A DNA stretch of 64,000 bases from Sesamum alatum (taxonomy: Eukaryota; Streptophyta; Magnoliopsida; Lamiales; Pedaliaceae). Where the stretch lies: the NCBI GenBank assembly GCA_034509735.1, contig JACGWO010000004.1:26269395-26333394 (forward strand). The letters are read 5' to 3'. A program made the translations under genes and the position numbers. A model generated the notes under the pieces. It was not told the origin of the DNA. It saw nothing but the letters and a program-made list of their open reading frames with translations, and searched no databases. Every line of letters starts with the position of its first letter. The stretch's first letter is position 1. This document shows positions 34,757 through 47,532 of the stretch, piece after piece.

Positions 34757-35143
34757 CTGTATTTTACGTCCCACAACTTACATCATTTGTGATTTTGGTC
34801 CCATTAATTTTTGACGTATCAATTTTAGTCCCATAAGTCCCCAAACGTTGCAATTTTAGTCCCATTGACGAAGTCTGTTAAAATTTTAACAGAAAGAGCA
34901 CGTGCATGGTACTAAAATTGAAACGTTTGTGGACTTATGAGACTAAAATTACAACGTTTCATTATATGTGACTTATAGACTTAACGGAGTACGTGCCATG
35001 CACGTGCACCTTCCGTTAAAATTTTAACGAATTTTGTCAACGGGACTAAAATTACAACGTTTATAGACTTATGAGACTAAAATTGCTACGTCAAAAATTA
35101 ATGGGACCAAAAACACAAACAGTGTAAATTATGGGACGTAAAA
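34757..35143. mobile_element. Fold-back TIR element
   Basis: The left arm ATTTTACGTCCCACAACTTA pairs with the right arm (reverse complement ATTTTACGTCCCATAATTTA) and continues through 'tttggtcccattaatttttg' on both arms. The inner parts (CCGTTAAAATTTTAACG) are also inverted. Non-coding. Confidence 0.75.
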
Positions 35144-35439
35144 TAAAAATTTTCCGTTCACAAAGCATAGACCAAGTACAACCAAATTAGAAAACCTCCA
35201 GGATGGGGAAAACACAATTAGGCTGACCAAATTTGTCGCCTCTACAGGCAGGCAAGAACAGGCCACGGCAATGCCACTCAATTGGAGATGATGAGTCAAT
35301 AATAATAAGACATCAAGCAATCGCATAAATGAGAAAATTGTAGTTTCGGATGACATATTATAAGGCACTTTGCAATGTTTGTACCGTGCTTTTTTAAATG
35401 ATCAAGTTTGGTACCATATGCACGGGGTTGTTTGCACAT

Positions 35440-36840
35440 CATACCGTTGTTAGTTTTCTAATGGAACGGCCACCATTACACAAAAATAATAATAATAATA
35501 TTTTGGAATGGATTTTATTTAATTTGGAACAGATGATCACATTTTGGAACGAATTTTATAACGACTGACTATTCGTTCGTCATAAATGCGTTACAAAAAC
35601 TTCATAACGGCTTCAGAAAAATCGTTCGAAATTTGGGCTAGCCCTTGTAACCCTTTGCTAACGTCGTAACAAAGTTGACTGGTATATAAATTTATTAAAT
35701 TGATTTTCGAACGCACTTTTTACACGCTTTTGAAACGGCATTCTTTCAAAATTTTCCGCTGAATTTTGGAATGATTTTGGAAGACTATATTTATAATTTT
35801 ACAGTGTTTTTAGAACGGGATATGTACATCTTTTTGGAACAACATATGTACCTCTTTTCTGGAATGGGATTTGTATCTCTTGTTTGAATGAATTTTGTAC
35901 CTCATGTTGGAAGGGGTTTGTGAATGGGATACATACCTCATTTTGGAATAGATTTTGTACCTCTTGTTTGATCGAGTTTTATACCTCATGTTCGAACTGG
36001 TTTTGTTTCTCTTTTTTGAATGATTTTGTACTTATTTTGGACAAATTTTGTAACGATTTTTATGTATATATGCTGGTAAATTGTATCACAATACTCGGTA
36101 AAGAAACCGGTAAAAAATTAATATATTTTTTAAAAATAATCTTTTATAATACTTTAAATATTTTTTTACATTTAAAATCCTTTAAATATTTCTTATTATA
36201 ATTTTATTTGAATTTGAATTTAATTTCTTAAATTTGGAATATTTAAATAAATTAAAATGCAAGTAGATATTAATAACATGTGTAACAAAATAAAATCAAT
36301 AATTAATTTAAAAATTGTATTATAATACAACTTTAAAAAAGAAAAAAGCTCCCTAATCTAAATCAGCCTTCCCATCAGCAACGTCCGAATCAGGCAACGG
36401 AGAGATGGGTAGATTAGTCATCACATGCATGACCATCACCTCGATACTCGCGGCTAAATCATCAAGATCTAGGCGTCCTGGTAGAGCTGGCGATGGCTTT
36501 GTCGATGTATGCGTTCGTTGGGTTGTGATGGTCCAACAACTGAGGTGTGGGTTTTCGAACGACAAAAAGTAGCCATTACAATATAGTTGTTAGACTATAG
36601 GACGCCTTTTTCGAACGGTTTCTGTAACACATTACAACTGTTACATTATACGCCTTACTAATTATAACCACATTTGAAATTGTACCCTACCATTCTAAAA
36701 TTGTAACGATTTTCTACAAAATATTCGAACGGATATTTTCATATTGTGAGTAGTCGTTAAAATTCCAAAGTGGCCGTTCGGAATTATATTCCGAATTTAT
36801 TACAACTGTCAATTTGGAACGGGTTTTCCAACACACAAGT
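35440..36840. mobile_element. Degenerate CACTA-related element with subterminal-type repeats
   Basis: 'ggaacg', 'cgttcgaa' and 'cgttacaa' motifs occur at both ends in opposite senses. Between about 35830 and 36010 a tandem unit of the form 'ttttgtacctcatgttggaa' is repeated several times. A short minus-strand coding remnant (36353-36565) resembles the C-terminus of CACTA second proteins. Clear CACTA termini were not found. Confidence 0.5.
36353..36565 (-). pseudogene. Possible C-terminal fragment of a CACTA-element second protein
   Basis: The frame reads KPSPALPGRLDLDDLAASIE then VMVMHVMTNLPISPLPDSDV and ends in an acidic tail at a stop. A Met/Asn/Ser/Pro-rich, acidic C-terminus is also seen in the second gene of the CACTA element at 19.8-19.9 kb (MMKSMQTNSSTVDPSQAPLD). 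The surrounding repeats support a CACTA origin. The match is by composition and position, so weak. Confidence 0.35.
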
Positions 36841-38265
36841 CAATCATAAGTCAAGCTGACGTTTCAATTGCATGCAATCCACCCATGCTCTTTTTCCCAT
36901 GCATAATCATATTCATTTGTTTATTTCCTACAAATACATATGTTACTATAAGCTAACACTAATATTAATAATTAAACTAATATATGATACTATAAGCTAG
37001 TAGGCAGTTTCTCCTCACCAATCAATAAAGATATAAATTCATTTTCAAAGGTGGTGTTTAAGTATGAATCAAAAGTGAGGCTGATACGTGAAATAATTAA
37101 AACAATTCCATTTTGTCATACCTGATAGATATATATATATATATATATATAATTAATCTTGTCAATGAAAATATTGTGCTTGTTGTGATCATGTGATGAT
37201 TATGTATGTATATTCAGCAGGTACTGAATTATGTGTATATATATATGTATACTATGGGAAAGTACCATGTGATGTGCGACTTGGAATATCGAGGAGGCGA
37301 TGCGTTAAAATAATCTAATTCGCGGGGTTTTGTTTGGACTAAAAGAAAATATGCACACAAATTGATAGAATGTGTGAATATCAAACTGTTGTTATTTATT
37401 ACACAACTTACCCCAATCCAACAAATACACGAGCATAAAACAAAGACATACAGTACACTGAATCTATTATTATATATTATAGATGAAGGGGGTCCTTTGA
37501 CTTCAATTTATCAATTTTGACCATACATCTAGAACATAAAATGGGTGAAAGGGCAAATATGGTTGCAGCGTGACGCCATCAATTGCATCAAATTCAACCA
37601 AGTAACTTCAAAGAAAGTACCTAAGAAATTTAGAAAGGGAAATCTGGTTGCAGTGTAAATATTAAGGAACCTATCGTATCAGGGATGTTTGACTTATGTA
37701 ATTCAATTTTATGCATGTTGACAACATTGACTTTAACCCTACCATTTTAGACGCCATCTTCGTACACATTTGCTCCACAACAGCACAAAAATATTATGTT
37801 GGGGGGTTGCACAAGTTTGAACTGAAATCAATAATGTGTTTTCAATAAATAAAAGTGTAATACGTCTAAAGTTATCTATCTGGCGATGGATGAACATTTT
37901 CTTAGTCATCACTCCCATTTATTAACCATTGATCGTATTTAATGCGAACAAAGAAGACTACATAACATAGAATTATAATATCCTAGTACAAGATGCACAG
38001 TGGACCGGGTTGGGCCAACCCAGCCCAAGACCAGCTTAACACAATAAAAAATTTGGCTGGTTCGGCCCAGACCCATTTCAGACTGGGACCATCTAGTCCT
38101 GGGCTGGGCTTGTTGGGCCATTTTTTCTTTTAATAATACATGTCATATTATTTTAAGTTGACTATTGTAGTAGGTTTTTTATATTTTTGAAACTCTAATT
38201 TTTTTTATCTTTATTGTTTCTAAATTTTTAGTATATTAATTAATTAATAATTTTGTTTTCAAAGT
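36841..38265. other. No gene seen
   Basis: AT-rich DNA with (TA)n at about 37132-37152 and a GC-richer 'ggcccag/gggctgggc' tract at about 38000-38120. Nothing coding was recognised. Confidence 0.5.
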
Positions 38266-41200
38266 TGCCTCAAAACAAGACACGAACTCAGCTTCCATAG
38301 TTGAAGTAGCAATCAAAGTCTGTTTTGCACTCCTCCATGATACAGCTCCACTGGCAAACATAAAGATATAACCAGTTGTGATTTTCTTGAATCAACGCAA
38401 CTAGCAAAGTCTGAATCAGAGTACCCAACAACTTTTAGATTTTCAGTTCGCCTACACATAAGCATGTCGGCCTTTGTACCTTGAAGATACCTCATGAATT
38501 TCTTTGCAGCCCTCTAGTGGTCAAAACCTGGATTACTCTGATATCTTCCCAACATCCCCACGGCAAATGCAATGTCAGGCCTTGTACAGACTTGAGCATA
38601 CTTAAGGCTTCCAATAGCAGAAACATATGGGATATCCTTCATTTGTCCATGTTCGAGGTCATTCCTTGGGCACTGGTTCAAATGTAGTTGATCACCCTTC
38701 CCAATGGGAGCTACACTAGGTGCATAATCTTTCATCCGAAATCTTTCTAAGACCTTATTGATATAGACAATCCCAAAATGCATCGAGATCTATCCCTATG
38801 AACTTTGATGCCAATAACATATGATGTCTCACCTATATCTTTCGTCTGAATGTTCTTAGAAAGAAATTGTTTCACCTCATATAGCATACCCTTGCCATTG
38901 ATAGCAAGTAAAATATCATCCACATAAAGTACAAGAAAACAAGTTTTGCTTCCACTAGCCTTCTGCTATATACAATGATCCATGATATTCTCTACAAATC
39001 CAAATGAAGAGATAACATAATGAAATTTTAAGTACCACTTACGGGAGGCTTTTTTCAGACCATATATGGATTTCTTAAGCTTGCATACCAAGTGGTCACC
39101 GTTACTAGAGGAGAATCCTTCAGGTTGCTTCATGTAAACCTCTTTCCCTATTTTACCATTCAAAAATGTCATTTTCACGTCCATTTGATGCAAATCTATA
39201 TCAAAATGGGCAACCAATGCCATAATAGTACAGAGTGAATCTTTCATAGATACAGGAGAAAAAGATCTTCGTGTAATCTATTCCTTCCCTTTGAGTCTTA
39301 GCTACAAGTCTTGCTTTATGTCTTTCGATGTTGCCTAATGAGTCCTTCTTTTTTTTCAAAGACCCACTTACACCCTATGACTTTAAAATCATTAGGCAAC
39401 TTGACAAGATCCCAGACTTCATTTGATGCCATAGAATTCATCTCCTCTTTTATAGCGTCATACCATAAATTGGATTCCCTACTTTGCATGGCTTGTGAAA
39501 ACGTTTCGGGATCATTTTTGGCTCCATTATACTCAGACTCTTGTAGATATACCATATAGTCACTAGGAATTGTTGATCTCTTTATTCGAATATATCTTCT
39601 TAATGTTTTATCAACATTCTCAAGGGGAACTTGTTGTTCAACTAGTTGTTCTAAATTTTTAGGTATATATGGAACAATCGGATCTACTGGTTCATGATCA
39701 TCAAATTGTGGACCTGTTTGGATTGGTTATTCAACACACATTTCAACCGTAGGAGTGTTATGAACTACAGCAATCAATCTATTACTAGAAGTGGAAGGTT
39801 GAGATTCTAAATGATCGACATCAAATCTTATAGTCAATCCTTTATCACTCTCACTAATCAAGTCATCCTCAAGACACTTGGCATTCCTTGATTCCACAAT
39901 CCTAGTGCTATTTGATGGACAATAAAATCTGTATCCCTTAGACTTTTCGGCATATCCAACAAAATACCGATTAATGATCCTTGGATCTAACTTCTTTTCT
40001 TGTGGATTGTAAACTCTCACTTCAGACGGACATCCCTAAATGCCTACATGCTTCAAACTCAGTTTTCAACCTAATAGGGTGCATTTCATATCTCATATGC
40101 ATGCTTAACTCGTATGGTTTTTAAAGGTTTCCTTTACATTTTTAGCCGAGTTATGCAGTTTTGAATGAAGAATCGAGATTCACCCATTGTGAAGAAAAGG
40201 AGTTAAAAAGCCCAAATAAAGACAGAAAAGTGATCAAAGTACAAAACAGCAATATGCAGACTTGAACAAACATCAGGGCGTGATCACGCCCTATCCGACA
40301 TCCAAGTCTGCGCGGGAAGATAAGGAGACTTTTGAATGGGCAGACTTGAACAACCTCTAAGGCGTGATCACGCCTTAACCAACATCCAGATCTGCGCGAG
40401 GAATCCGAAGTTGGCACAAAGGAGGACTCTGAAATTAGGCACAAAAAAGGACTCTGAAGCTGCATAGGAAGGGGACTCTCAACTATAAAAAGGAGACTAG
40501 AACACAGAGAAAATCCATCTTTTGATCATCGTGTTCTCTCTCTGTCTCTGAATTTATGCTTTCATCTAGAATAGTTGGTTTAGCTATGAACATGTTTAGT
40601 AGCTAGATTTTCTATTCCGATTCAAGGGAAACGTTAAACCCTATTGTTATGTTTTGAGATCTTGAACTTATCTGATTTCGCCAAGTATTTCTCGTCTTGA
40701 TTTATTGTTAACGGAATGATTATTATTGATAGATCTGACAATTCGATTCAATATTGATTATTCTATTGCTATCCATGAGTTCAGTGATCCGTAATTTTCA
40801 TGAATTAGTGGTATGAGTAGCGAGCAAATTTATTATGTGCTTTGCCTGATTTATTTGTAGGGACGAGAAAACTAGGTTAGATAATTGCAGCTATCTCGGT
40901 TATTTGATCTAGATTCAACTGTTTTCATTGATGCAAATGCTATTATTGATGAGATATGGAACGCTATCGTGCCCAGTCTTGATATAATAAGTTTGGATTT
41001 AGATGCTTGAGTCAAATCCACTACGATAGGAAAACAGGGATTTGTTACGGCTATCCTAATAAATTCCAGAGTTGAATACTTGGTTATGGAATTAACCATT
41101 AGTGATCCATGATAAACATAACGATTGGTGAGACGAATCCCCTTGAATTGGACTTTTTCATCTATAATCTCTTCTCAGTTATTTTTACTCTTGCTTTTAT

Positions 41201-42600
41201 TAATTTAGTTCATTTATAATTGGTACTTAATCCATACTCCCCTTTTTTGGTTACTACATCTAGATCGAGATATTAATCAATAATTCCCTTGGGATTCACC
41301 TGGTTCTACGACTACTACAGTTTAGAATCAGTTTTTATATTTGACGGCTTCGACAACCGATCACAACCTTTAAATAACTCAAATGGTGTCTTAGAGACAA
41401 CCTCGGTTGGAACTCGATTTAATATGTACACAGCCGTTTTGAGAGCTTTAGTCCATAAGAACTTATGAAGTTTGGAGCTAGCGATCATGCTCCGCACCAT
41501 GTCCAATAATGTTCGGTTTCTTCTTTCGGCAACACTATTCTGATTCAGAGAACCAAGTATGGTATATTGAGAAACAATACCTTGCTCTACCAGAAACTTT
41601 GCAAAAGGACCAGCTGCTTGTCCACCTTCAATATATCTACCAAAGTTCTCTCCACCTCTATCTGACCTCACAATTTTAATTTGTTTTCTATATTGTTTCT
41701 CTACTTCTGCCTTGAAAACGTTAAAAGCATCTAGTGCTTCAGCCTTATCTTCAAGGAAATAGAGATACATGTAATGTGAGTAGTCATCAATAAAGGTAAT
41801 AAAGTGTCCTTGTCCATATGAGTCCATGTCCGAACAATAAATACCCGTATGTATGATTTCCAATAAGTTTGAACACCTCTTGACACTTTTCTTTGACACA
41901 TTGATCTGCTTGCCTTTAATGCATCCACACAAGTCTCAAAATCAGTCAAATCTAGAGAACTAAGTAGTCCATCATTACAAACTTCTTAATTCTCTCTATG
42001 GAGATGTGTCCCAACCTCCGGTGCCACAAAATAGAAGAATCCTCATTCACAACACATCTTTTAATGCCAGCAGTATCACTAACATTCAATGTGTAAAGTG
42101 CATCACTTTGCAAATTAATATGGTAAAGACAATTAGACAATGTACCATTCCCAACAAGCTGAGTATTATAAAACAAAGTAACACCATCTCGAAAGTTAAA
42201 GGAATATCCATAAGGTACAAGTGCTGAAACTGAAATCAAATTTTTAGAGAAATTTGGAATATAAAAAGTCTTTTTCAATGCTAATACAAAGGCACTATTA
42301 AGAACTAGTCTACATGTTCCAATAACCTTTACACATGAACCCATCTTGTTGCCTGAATAGATGTAGCGTTCATTTTCTACTGGCTTCCTTAGGTTTTCCA
42401 AACCCTGCAAGGAGTTTGTGACATGGATTGTAGAATCAGAATCAATCCACCATGTGTTACGACAAACATCAACCATATTAGATTCATAACAAACATAAGA
42501 AAGTTGATTACCTTTCCTTTCAAGCCAAATCTTGAATATTGGGCAGTTCTTCTTTATGTCCCTTCTTTTGACAAAAGAAACACTTGGACTCCTTCTTAAT
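38266..42600 (-). pseudogene. Copia pol remnant (protease, integrase, reverse transcriptase, RNase H)
   Basis: The protease motif reads WWIDSDSTIHV, with Asp replacing Gly in the catalytic D-S/T-G triplet. Gag-pre-integrase gives ILWHRRLGHISIERI. The integrase core keeps its three acidic residues (FIDDYS, RSDRGGE, NSVAERRN). After the solo-LTR gap come GCPSEVRVYNPQE and KGYRFYCPSN. Reverse transcriptase gives MDVKMTFLNGKIGKEVYM and YVDDILLAI, and RNase H gives VVGYSDSDFASCVDSRKSQ. The frame changes several times, so no active protein is possible. Confidence 0.88.
40072..41363 (+). mobile_element. Solo LTR, 1,292 bp, 5-bp TSD, inside copia integrase
   Basis: Flanked by CAACC at 40067-40071 and 41364-41368. 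Excision would join FELFKG to the LSLKHV...GCPSEV part of integrase (a Trp codon at the joint now reads TGA). Ends are TA...CA; the first is one substitution from TG. A TATA box CTATAAAAAGG lies at about 40483. The U5-like end carries 'ccttgggattcacctggttc' and GACGGCTTCGACAACCGATCA. This style recalls Athila/Tat-type gypsy LTRs, but the family is not proven. Confidence 0.85.
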
Positions 42601-43276
42601 TTCACCATGAGTAGGTACCTTTGCCTTCCCCTTTCCTTTGAATTGATCTTTATTCTTTCCTTATACGGATAAATGCAAACCTTCCCCAACCACCATGGAA
42701 AATCTCCCTTCCTCTTGCACACACATGGTCATGAGTTCATTAATTGACCATTTGTCATTATGTGTGTTGTAAGAGATTTTGAAAGGAGCATATTGAAGTA
42801 ACAAGATATTCAAAATGTAGTACACAAGGAAAGACTTAGACATACCAACTTCAAGAGATTTTAATTGAGCCGCAATGTCCCTCATTTGCATAATGTGCTC
42901 ACACGCACCACTTAAACTGGTGCGTTTTTTAGAAGTAAATCTCATAATTAAGGTGCTAACTAATGCTTCATCTGAAGACACAAATTGATCATCTATGGCT
43001 TTCAGCAATTCAAGGACATTATCATGCTGATCAACTGACCCCTGAATACTAGCCGAGATTTTAGTCTTTATGAACATCACACTGAGGCGATTAGATCGTT
43101 CCCACTTTTCATAAAGATCAACCTCATCTAGTTCGCTAGTTTCAGTAATGGGAGCCGGTTCCTTGTAGCATAATCAATATCCATCCAACCCAAATGAAGA
43201 AGTATTCTCTCCTTCCACACTTTATAATTATAAGCTCTTAGTTCGGGAATATCACACTTCACATCAGAGAAATTCA
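42600..43276 (-). pseudogene. Copia gag with zinc knuckle remnant
   Basis: Starts MNFSDVKCDIPELRAYNYK, followed by VWKERILLHLGWMDIDYA, FIKTKISASIQGSVDQHDNV and DKWSINELMTMCVQEEGR, typical of a plant copia gag. A CCHC zinc knuckle (KCFFCQKKGHKKNC, read across a frameshift) follows at about 42550-42600. Stops occur between the start and the middle part. Confidence 0.82.
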
Positions 43277-43864
43277 TTGGTTGAAAGACGACATTACAAT
43301 ATACATACTTATATCACAAAATAGAGACAACAAACTTAATCATGCCTTACCAATGTAAAACATGCAATAAATGAATCAACAACAAGAATTGCCTGTGGGC
43401 TAAATTCTTAACTCAATGATCCATATGTCTTTATGATGAAACTATCAAGTTACATTCCATTTCTCAATTCTTGTGGGTAAATCTATAAACATAACATAGT
43501 ATTTCATCCTGATTAATCATACAAGTGTAATAAAATTCCCGTGGGATGATCTCATTACACCAAACATGATCAATTACAATTATGCCCTTTTACTATAGTT
43601 GCGATCTTAAATCGTCAAAGCATAAACATATATCAAAGACGTTGTGGCTAGTATTTAATAAATGAAAATGCTTATCACAAGGCATGAAACTACATGAATC
43701 AATTTGATTCAATATTCATAATCGTTATTTGTACAATAAATGCCATTCTGCATATATTTTGAAGCGCATTAAATACATGACAACTTCAATTGCAGGATTT
43801 ATACATATAACTTCAATTCCCAAGAAACCAACATGATGCTCAAATCAAGGCAGAGATAAAGCAT

Positions 43865-43876
43865 GCTTTGATACCA
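43865..43876 (-). other. Primer-binding site of the copia element
   Basis: The minus strand reads TGGTATCAAAGC, one base from the tRNA-Met PBS TGGTATCAGAGC, two bases inside the LTR end (...ACTTACA). It fixes the LTR inner boundary at 43879. Confidence 0.85.
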
Positions 43877-43878
43877 AA

Positions 43879-44642
43879 TGTAAGTATAAACATAGGTTAT
43901 AAGAAACAAGATGGTCAAAACATAAATCCATCTAAACATTAACATAATCCAGCAAAATTGTTGGCAAAATTTATGTCTAACATATATGTATAAAAAAATC
44001 ATATACATGTTAGATTATTGAGCGCGGAAGCGAATAATTTAGGATACTTACCCCCATCCATTGATTCAAATGCAAATCTATAAAGAAAACCTGGAAGACT
44101 GCAGAAATATTGATGTTGGATTCTTCTAAAATCTGGTGCAATCAACCCGATGGTGTGTCTCTTTACGATTGCAGGATTTCAGGGGACCCAAACCTCTATA
44201 TCAAGTTTTCTAAGGAAAGCTCCTGCAAAAACCAAAATTTTTTTATACATTTTACCATAGAAATGTCTCATGTGTTCTTATTCGGCGGTTACCGAAAGTT
44301 ACTTAAGTTAGATAGTAGACCACATCAGAAAAACCGTCATGCAGAGATAACCCATGGGCATGGCTTAAGTCATACTCATTTCTGTAGTTAGTGATAGAAA
44401 CACATTTCTGATAAGCCGTGGCCACAGGTTATCAGAAATGCGTTGGACAAAAACGGTCATGTGATAAGCCATGGCTACAGCTTATCACATGTCCGCTCTG
44501 ACTAACAAACAACATGTGAGAACAATTTGGTCAACACAAAAAACAAGTGACTAATCCTAGGGGCATACGTGCAATTCTAATGCCTCTCAGATTCCCAAGG
44601 CTCTCATTTTCCCTCAGTATACAAGTTAACACTTCAGCACAC
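43879..44642 (-). repeat. 5' LTR of the copia element
   Basis: The inner end is fixed by the PBS. The outer end is placed where LINE coding (GTKNTKYFHN) stops, at about 44642, next to a TG (TGTGTGCTGAAGTG on the minus strand). It contains two adjacent hairpin palindromes (44403-44491). There is no second copy to compare, so the outer edge is good to within about 10 bp. Confidence 0.6.
44403..44491. repeat. Two adjacent near-palindromes in the copia LTR
   Basis: 44403-44440 pairs CATTTCTGATAA with TTATCAGAAATG around GTGGCCAC. 44458-44491 pairs CATGTGATAAGC with GCTTATCACATG. Both share a 'gataagcc(g/a)tggc(c/t)aca' core, so they look like a duplicated dyad, as might serve a transcription factor or form RNA hairpins in U3. 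Confidence 0.7.
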
Positions 44643-45768
44643 AAGATAAAAAGGTAGGGGGAGATGGGGTCTATTATGAAAGTACTTTGTATTTTTTGTC
44701 CCCATCTCTAAGCCAATTAAGTTTGATTCTTTGCTTCCAAAACGTTCCTCATCGATTAAAGACCTTTCAAGCTCATTCCTGATTCTATCCTCCTCCGTTT
44801 TTGAAGAACCAGTAATTGGACCTTTTCTGATTTCCTCCAATCTTGATTGAAGCTCATCGATCCGTTTCATAATGTTACCGAACTTAGCCCGACCACACTA
44901 TATAAGACTGATTCGACACTTGTCAATTTTTTGACTTGCCTGTTTGCTTGCATTTCCTGTTCCGATATCATCCCAGCTTCTTCAAATAATTCTTGTACAT
45001 TCCTCATACTTCATCCAGAAAGATTTGAACCTATGAGGTCTATTCGATTGGCGTGGTGTTTTTTTTTTTTTTTTGGCCAAGTTATGAGTGAGAAGGATTG
45101 GCTTAAGATCAGATCGGCTCGCTGTGAGATTATTGATACGTAGAGACTGGAAGAGATTAATCCAAGATGGAGTAGCGCAGGCCCGATCAAGCCTTTCTCT
45201 CACTATATTTGGCTCCATTAAGTTGTTACTCCATGTGCACTTGTCGCCCTCAAAACCAAGATTGTGGAGGTCACAAGTAGCAAATGCATGTCTGAATGCT
45301 TCGAAAAGCCTTTTGGTTTTCTCCTCTATCATTCCTTCTCGTGATCATGTAGTATTTCATTGAAGTGCCCCATTCAAATCCACGGCAAACCTGAAGCCTT
45401 ACTTAGCTGCATCAACAGATCCCAAAATTTCTTCCTATGTCTGGTTCTCCAAATACCCGTGTACATCTCCAAACAACTGGATTTGTGGAAGTCGAGACAT
45501 GGACATATATTTGATATCTTGAGAAAGATTGGAGTCTCACATCTACATCCTTTCTCAAAAAAAATGCTAGGACTCCGCTTTTTCTTGACGAGTTAACATT
45601 GACTCCACTCATATCCAATTTTCTTTTGACATGATCAATGAATCATGATTGGCACCTAGTTTTCGAGAGGAACACTAGGGAGGGATTGTGAACTCGGATG
45701 AGTCCTTCAAGTTCCCGAACTGCCCAGGGACCCCTGAATCCCTGGTAGTTCCAAGCTAAGCATATCAT
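44640..45768 (-). pseudogene. LINE ORF2 remnant: endonuclease and pre-RT region
   Basis: Starts MICLAWNYQGFRGPWAVREL, the exonuclease-endonuclease-phosphatase N-terminus (compare 'SWNCRGLGNPWTVREL' in plant LINEs). The C-terminal endonuclease part reads HNLGFEGDKCTWSNN, then VRERLDRACATPSW and SRSDLKPILL, where SRSD would normally be SRSDH. Then come the linker ELQSRLEEIRKG and the pre-RT motif EERFGSKESNLIGLEMGTKN followed by TKYFHN. It lacks the reverse transcriptase. Confidence 0.85.
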
Positions 45769-47144
45769 TGTTGTTGGCGGGACTGCTTGGCAATCTCTGT
45801 TGATGGAAAGTTGATGTTTCCTGAATCATTTCCTTTTTTTTTCCCTACCCAAACTAACTCGGTAGACTTAATATGTGCTGAGAGTGGATTTGTTGCCTTT
45901 CTTTTTTTGCTGACTGTATGTTTTTTCTTTTTTGGAGAGGGACCATATTCTCTTTGCTTTTATTCTCTGCATGAGAGAATGGAGCATTGAAAGTGAAAGC
46001 TCTGACAAGGTCTTCAGTAGGTATTAATAGGGAGGAGACGTCTAAAGTATCATATGAAGGTAAGGCATAGAGAATGCTCTTGTTTTTTTCCATATAATCT
46101 TTTTTATGTTCTGTTAGCAATGAATCTGGGCTGGGGTTGGTATAAATGGGCTCTTGTTTGGGTTTCAAAGGGTTGTTTAAGTGGCATTTGTATTGTAGGT
46201 TGTGGGGTAGTATGTGGAATGGGCTTTAGTTGAGGGTTGGGCTTAGAGTTGGGGAGTTTCACAAGTTGTATTTCAGTAGGGGTAGTAAGATATTGGTGGT
46301 CTTGGGCTTGGGTTCGGGTGGGTTGAAGGAGGCCCACAATATCGTCGTCATCTCTATTCATTCCCTCCTTTAAATTGTACTCATCCGCACCTCTCTCGCC
46401 TTCAATCAAGCTTATTTCCCCTGAATCTACCTTGATAACATCTTCCAATCGCAAGTTGGCTCCTTAGATATCGCCTCATTATGCTCTGGTAATTGTTCAT
46501 CCGTTTCCCTTGATCCCACTTGTAATTATTTCCAAAAATCGCCAAAGATTTTGGCCCCCCTGTGATCACTCCTCGTTAACCAGCTGGATCCCGGAGTGTT
46601 TCAGAAGATGGTCAGAACAGCTAAATCCATGATAGGATTTCTAGGATTTTCGGACTGAAAACCATAATCGTCTCTTCGTAATCCATTATGCTGAAGCCAT
46701 GCACCAAACGGAGTATTTGTGCCAGAATCTTCAAAATTATCCTCATATTGCCGTCTACAATACTAAGAGATATGTCCTAATAGGCCACACAAATAGCAGA
46801 AATTCAGAAGACGAGCACATGTAAATCTTACTAAGAAATCTTCACCCTGCGGTGGCTTTAACTTCAAGACCCTGCGTAACCGTTTACGGATATCCAAGCC
46901 AACTCTAATCTTCATGGCTATCATCGATACCGTGTCCCTCTCGAATGGAAGATCATGCATAAAAATGGTAATATCACACCAGTACAAGTCAACATCTATA
47001 AGCCTTTGATCCTTACCAGCTGAATTTAAACAATCAGATTCTTGTCAATTGACCACAGTCCTCCCTCTAGTACGCGTTTGAAATCAACCTGGTGCGAGAA
47101 AGCAATAAAAAATATGTTCTCTTCAACTTTCCGCATGATCATGT

Positions 47145-47532
47145 TGTAGGGAATGACTACTAGAATCTAGCTCTTTTGACTAAACTTATTCATTGAGATT
47201 GTCGTATCCGATTTTGACCAAGCCAAACTCCATATTATACTTTTTATTTGATTTGAATAAGCAAGATTTTGTAATTAGTTGAGAAAATCTGGCTGAGAAT
47301 CTCCTCTAAGCCAAACTGCTCTTCACTATAAATAGGCTTGTTATTTTTTATTGTGAATACGTAATTCTAGTTTGCTATTCCAATTCTCTGCCACGAGTGC
47401 ACATGTTAGGGAGTAGTTGTGTTAAACTTGGGAAGCAAACGATTTCTACGATTGCACCACAGTCGTACTGAAATTTCGCTTTCTGGGTAGTGGTTTTTTC
47501 CATGACATAACTTTACATATGTATTTCCAACA
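47145..47532 (+). repeat. 5' LTR, 388 bp
   Basis: Starts TGTAGGGAATGACTAC, ends GTATTTCCAACA, with a TATA box CTATAAATAGG at about 47329-47339. It lacks the 59-bp block ('acctgagaattgaggactct' and onward) found in the 3' LTR, probably a deletion. Confidence 0.88.

Larger units (their letters stand above)
38266..44642 (-). mobile_element. Ty1/copia retrotransposon with 5' LTR, 3'-truncated
   Basis: On the minus strand: 5' LTR (about 44642-43879), PBS (43876-43865), gag (43276-42600), protease and integrase (42560-41369), reverse transcriptase (about 40060-38514) and part of RNase H, which ends abruptly at about 38266. The 3' LTR is lost. A 1,292-bp solo LTR splits the pol region. Coding is broken by stops and frameshifts throughout. 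The right end meets LINE coding sequence, so the element inserted into that LINE and a later deletion removed its other end. Confidence 0.88.

Noticed and set aside
34498..34836. 112-residue plus-strand frame
   Set aside because: Runs into the fold-back element at 34757 and shows no domain.
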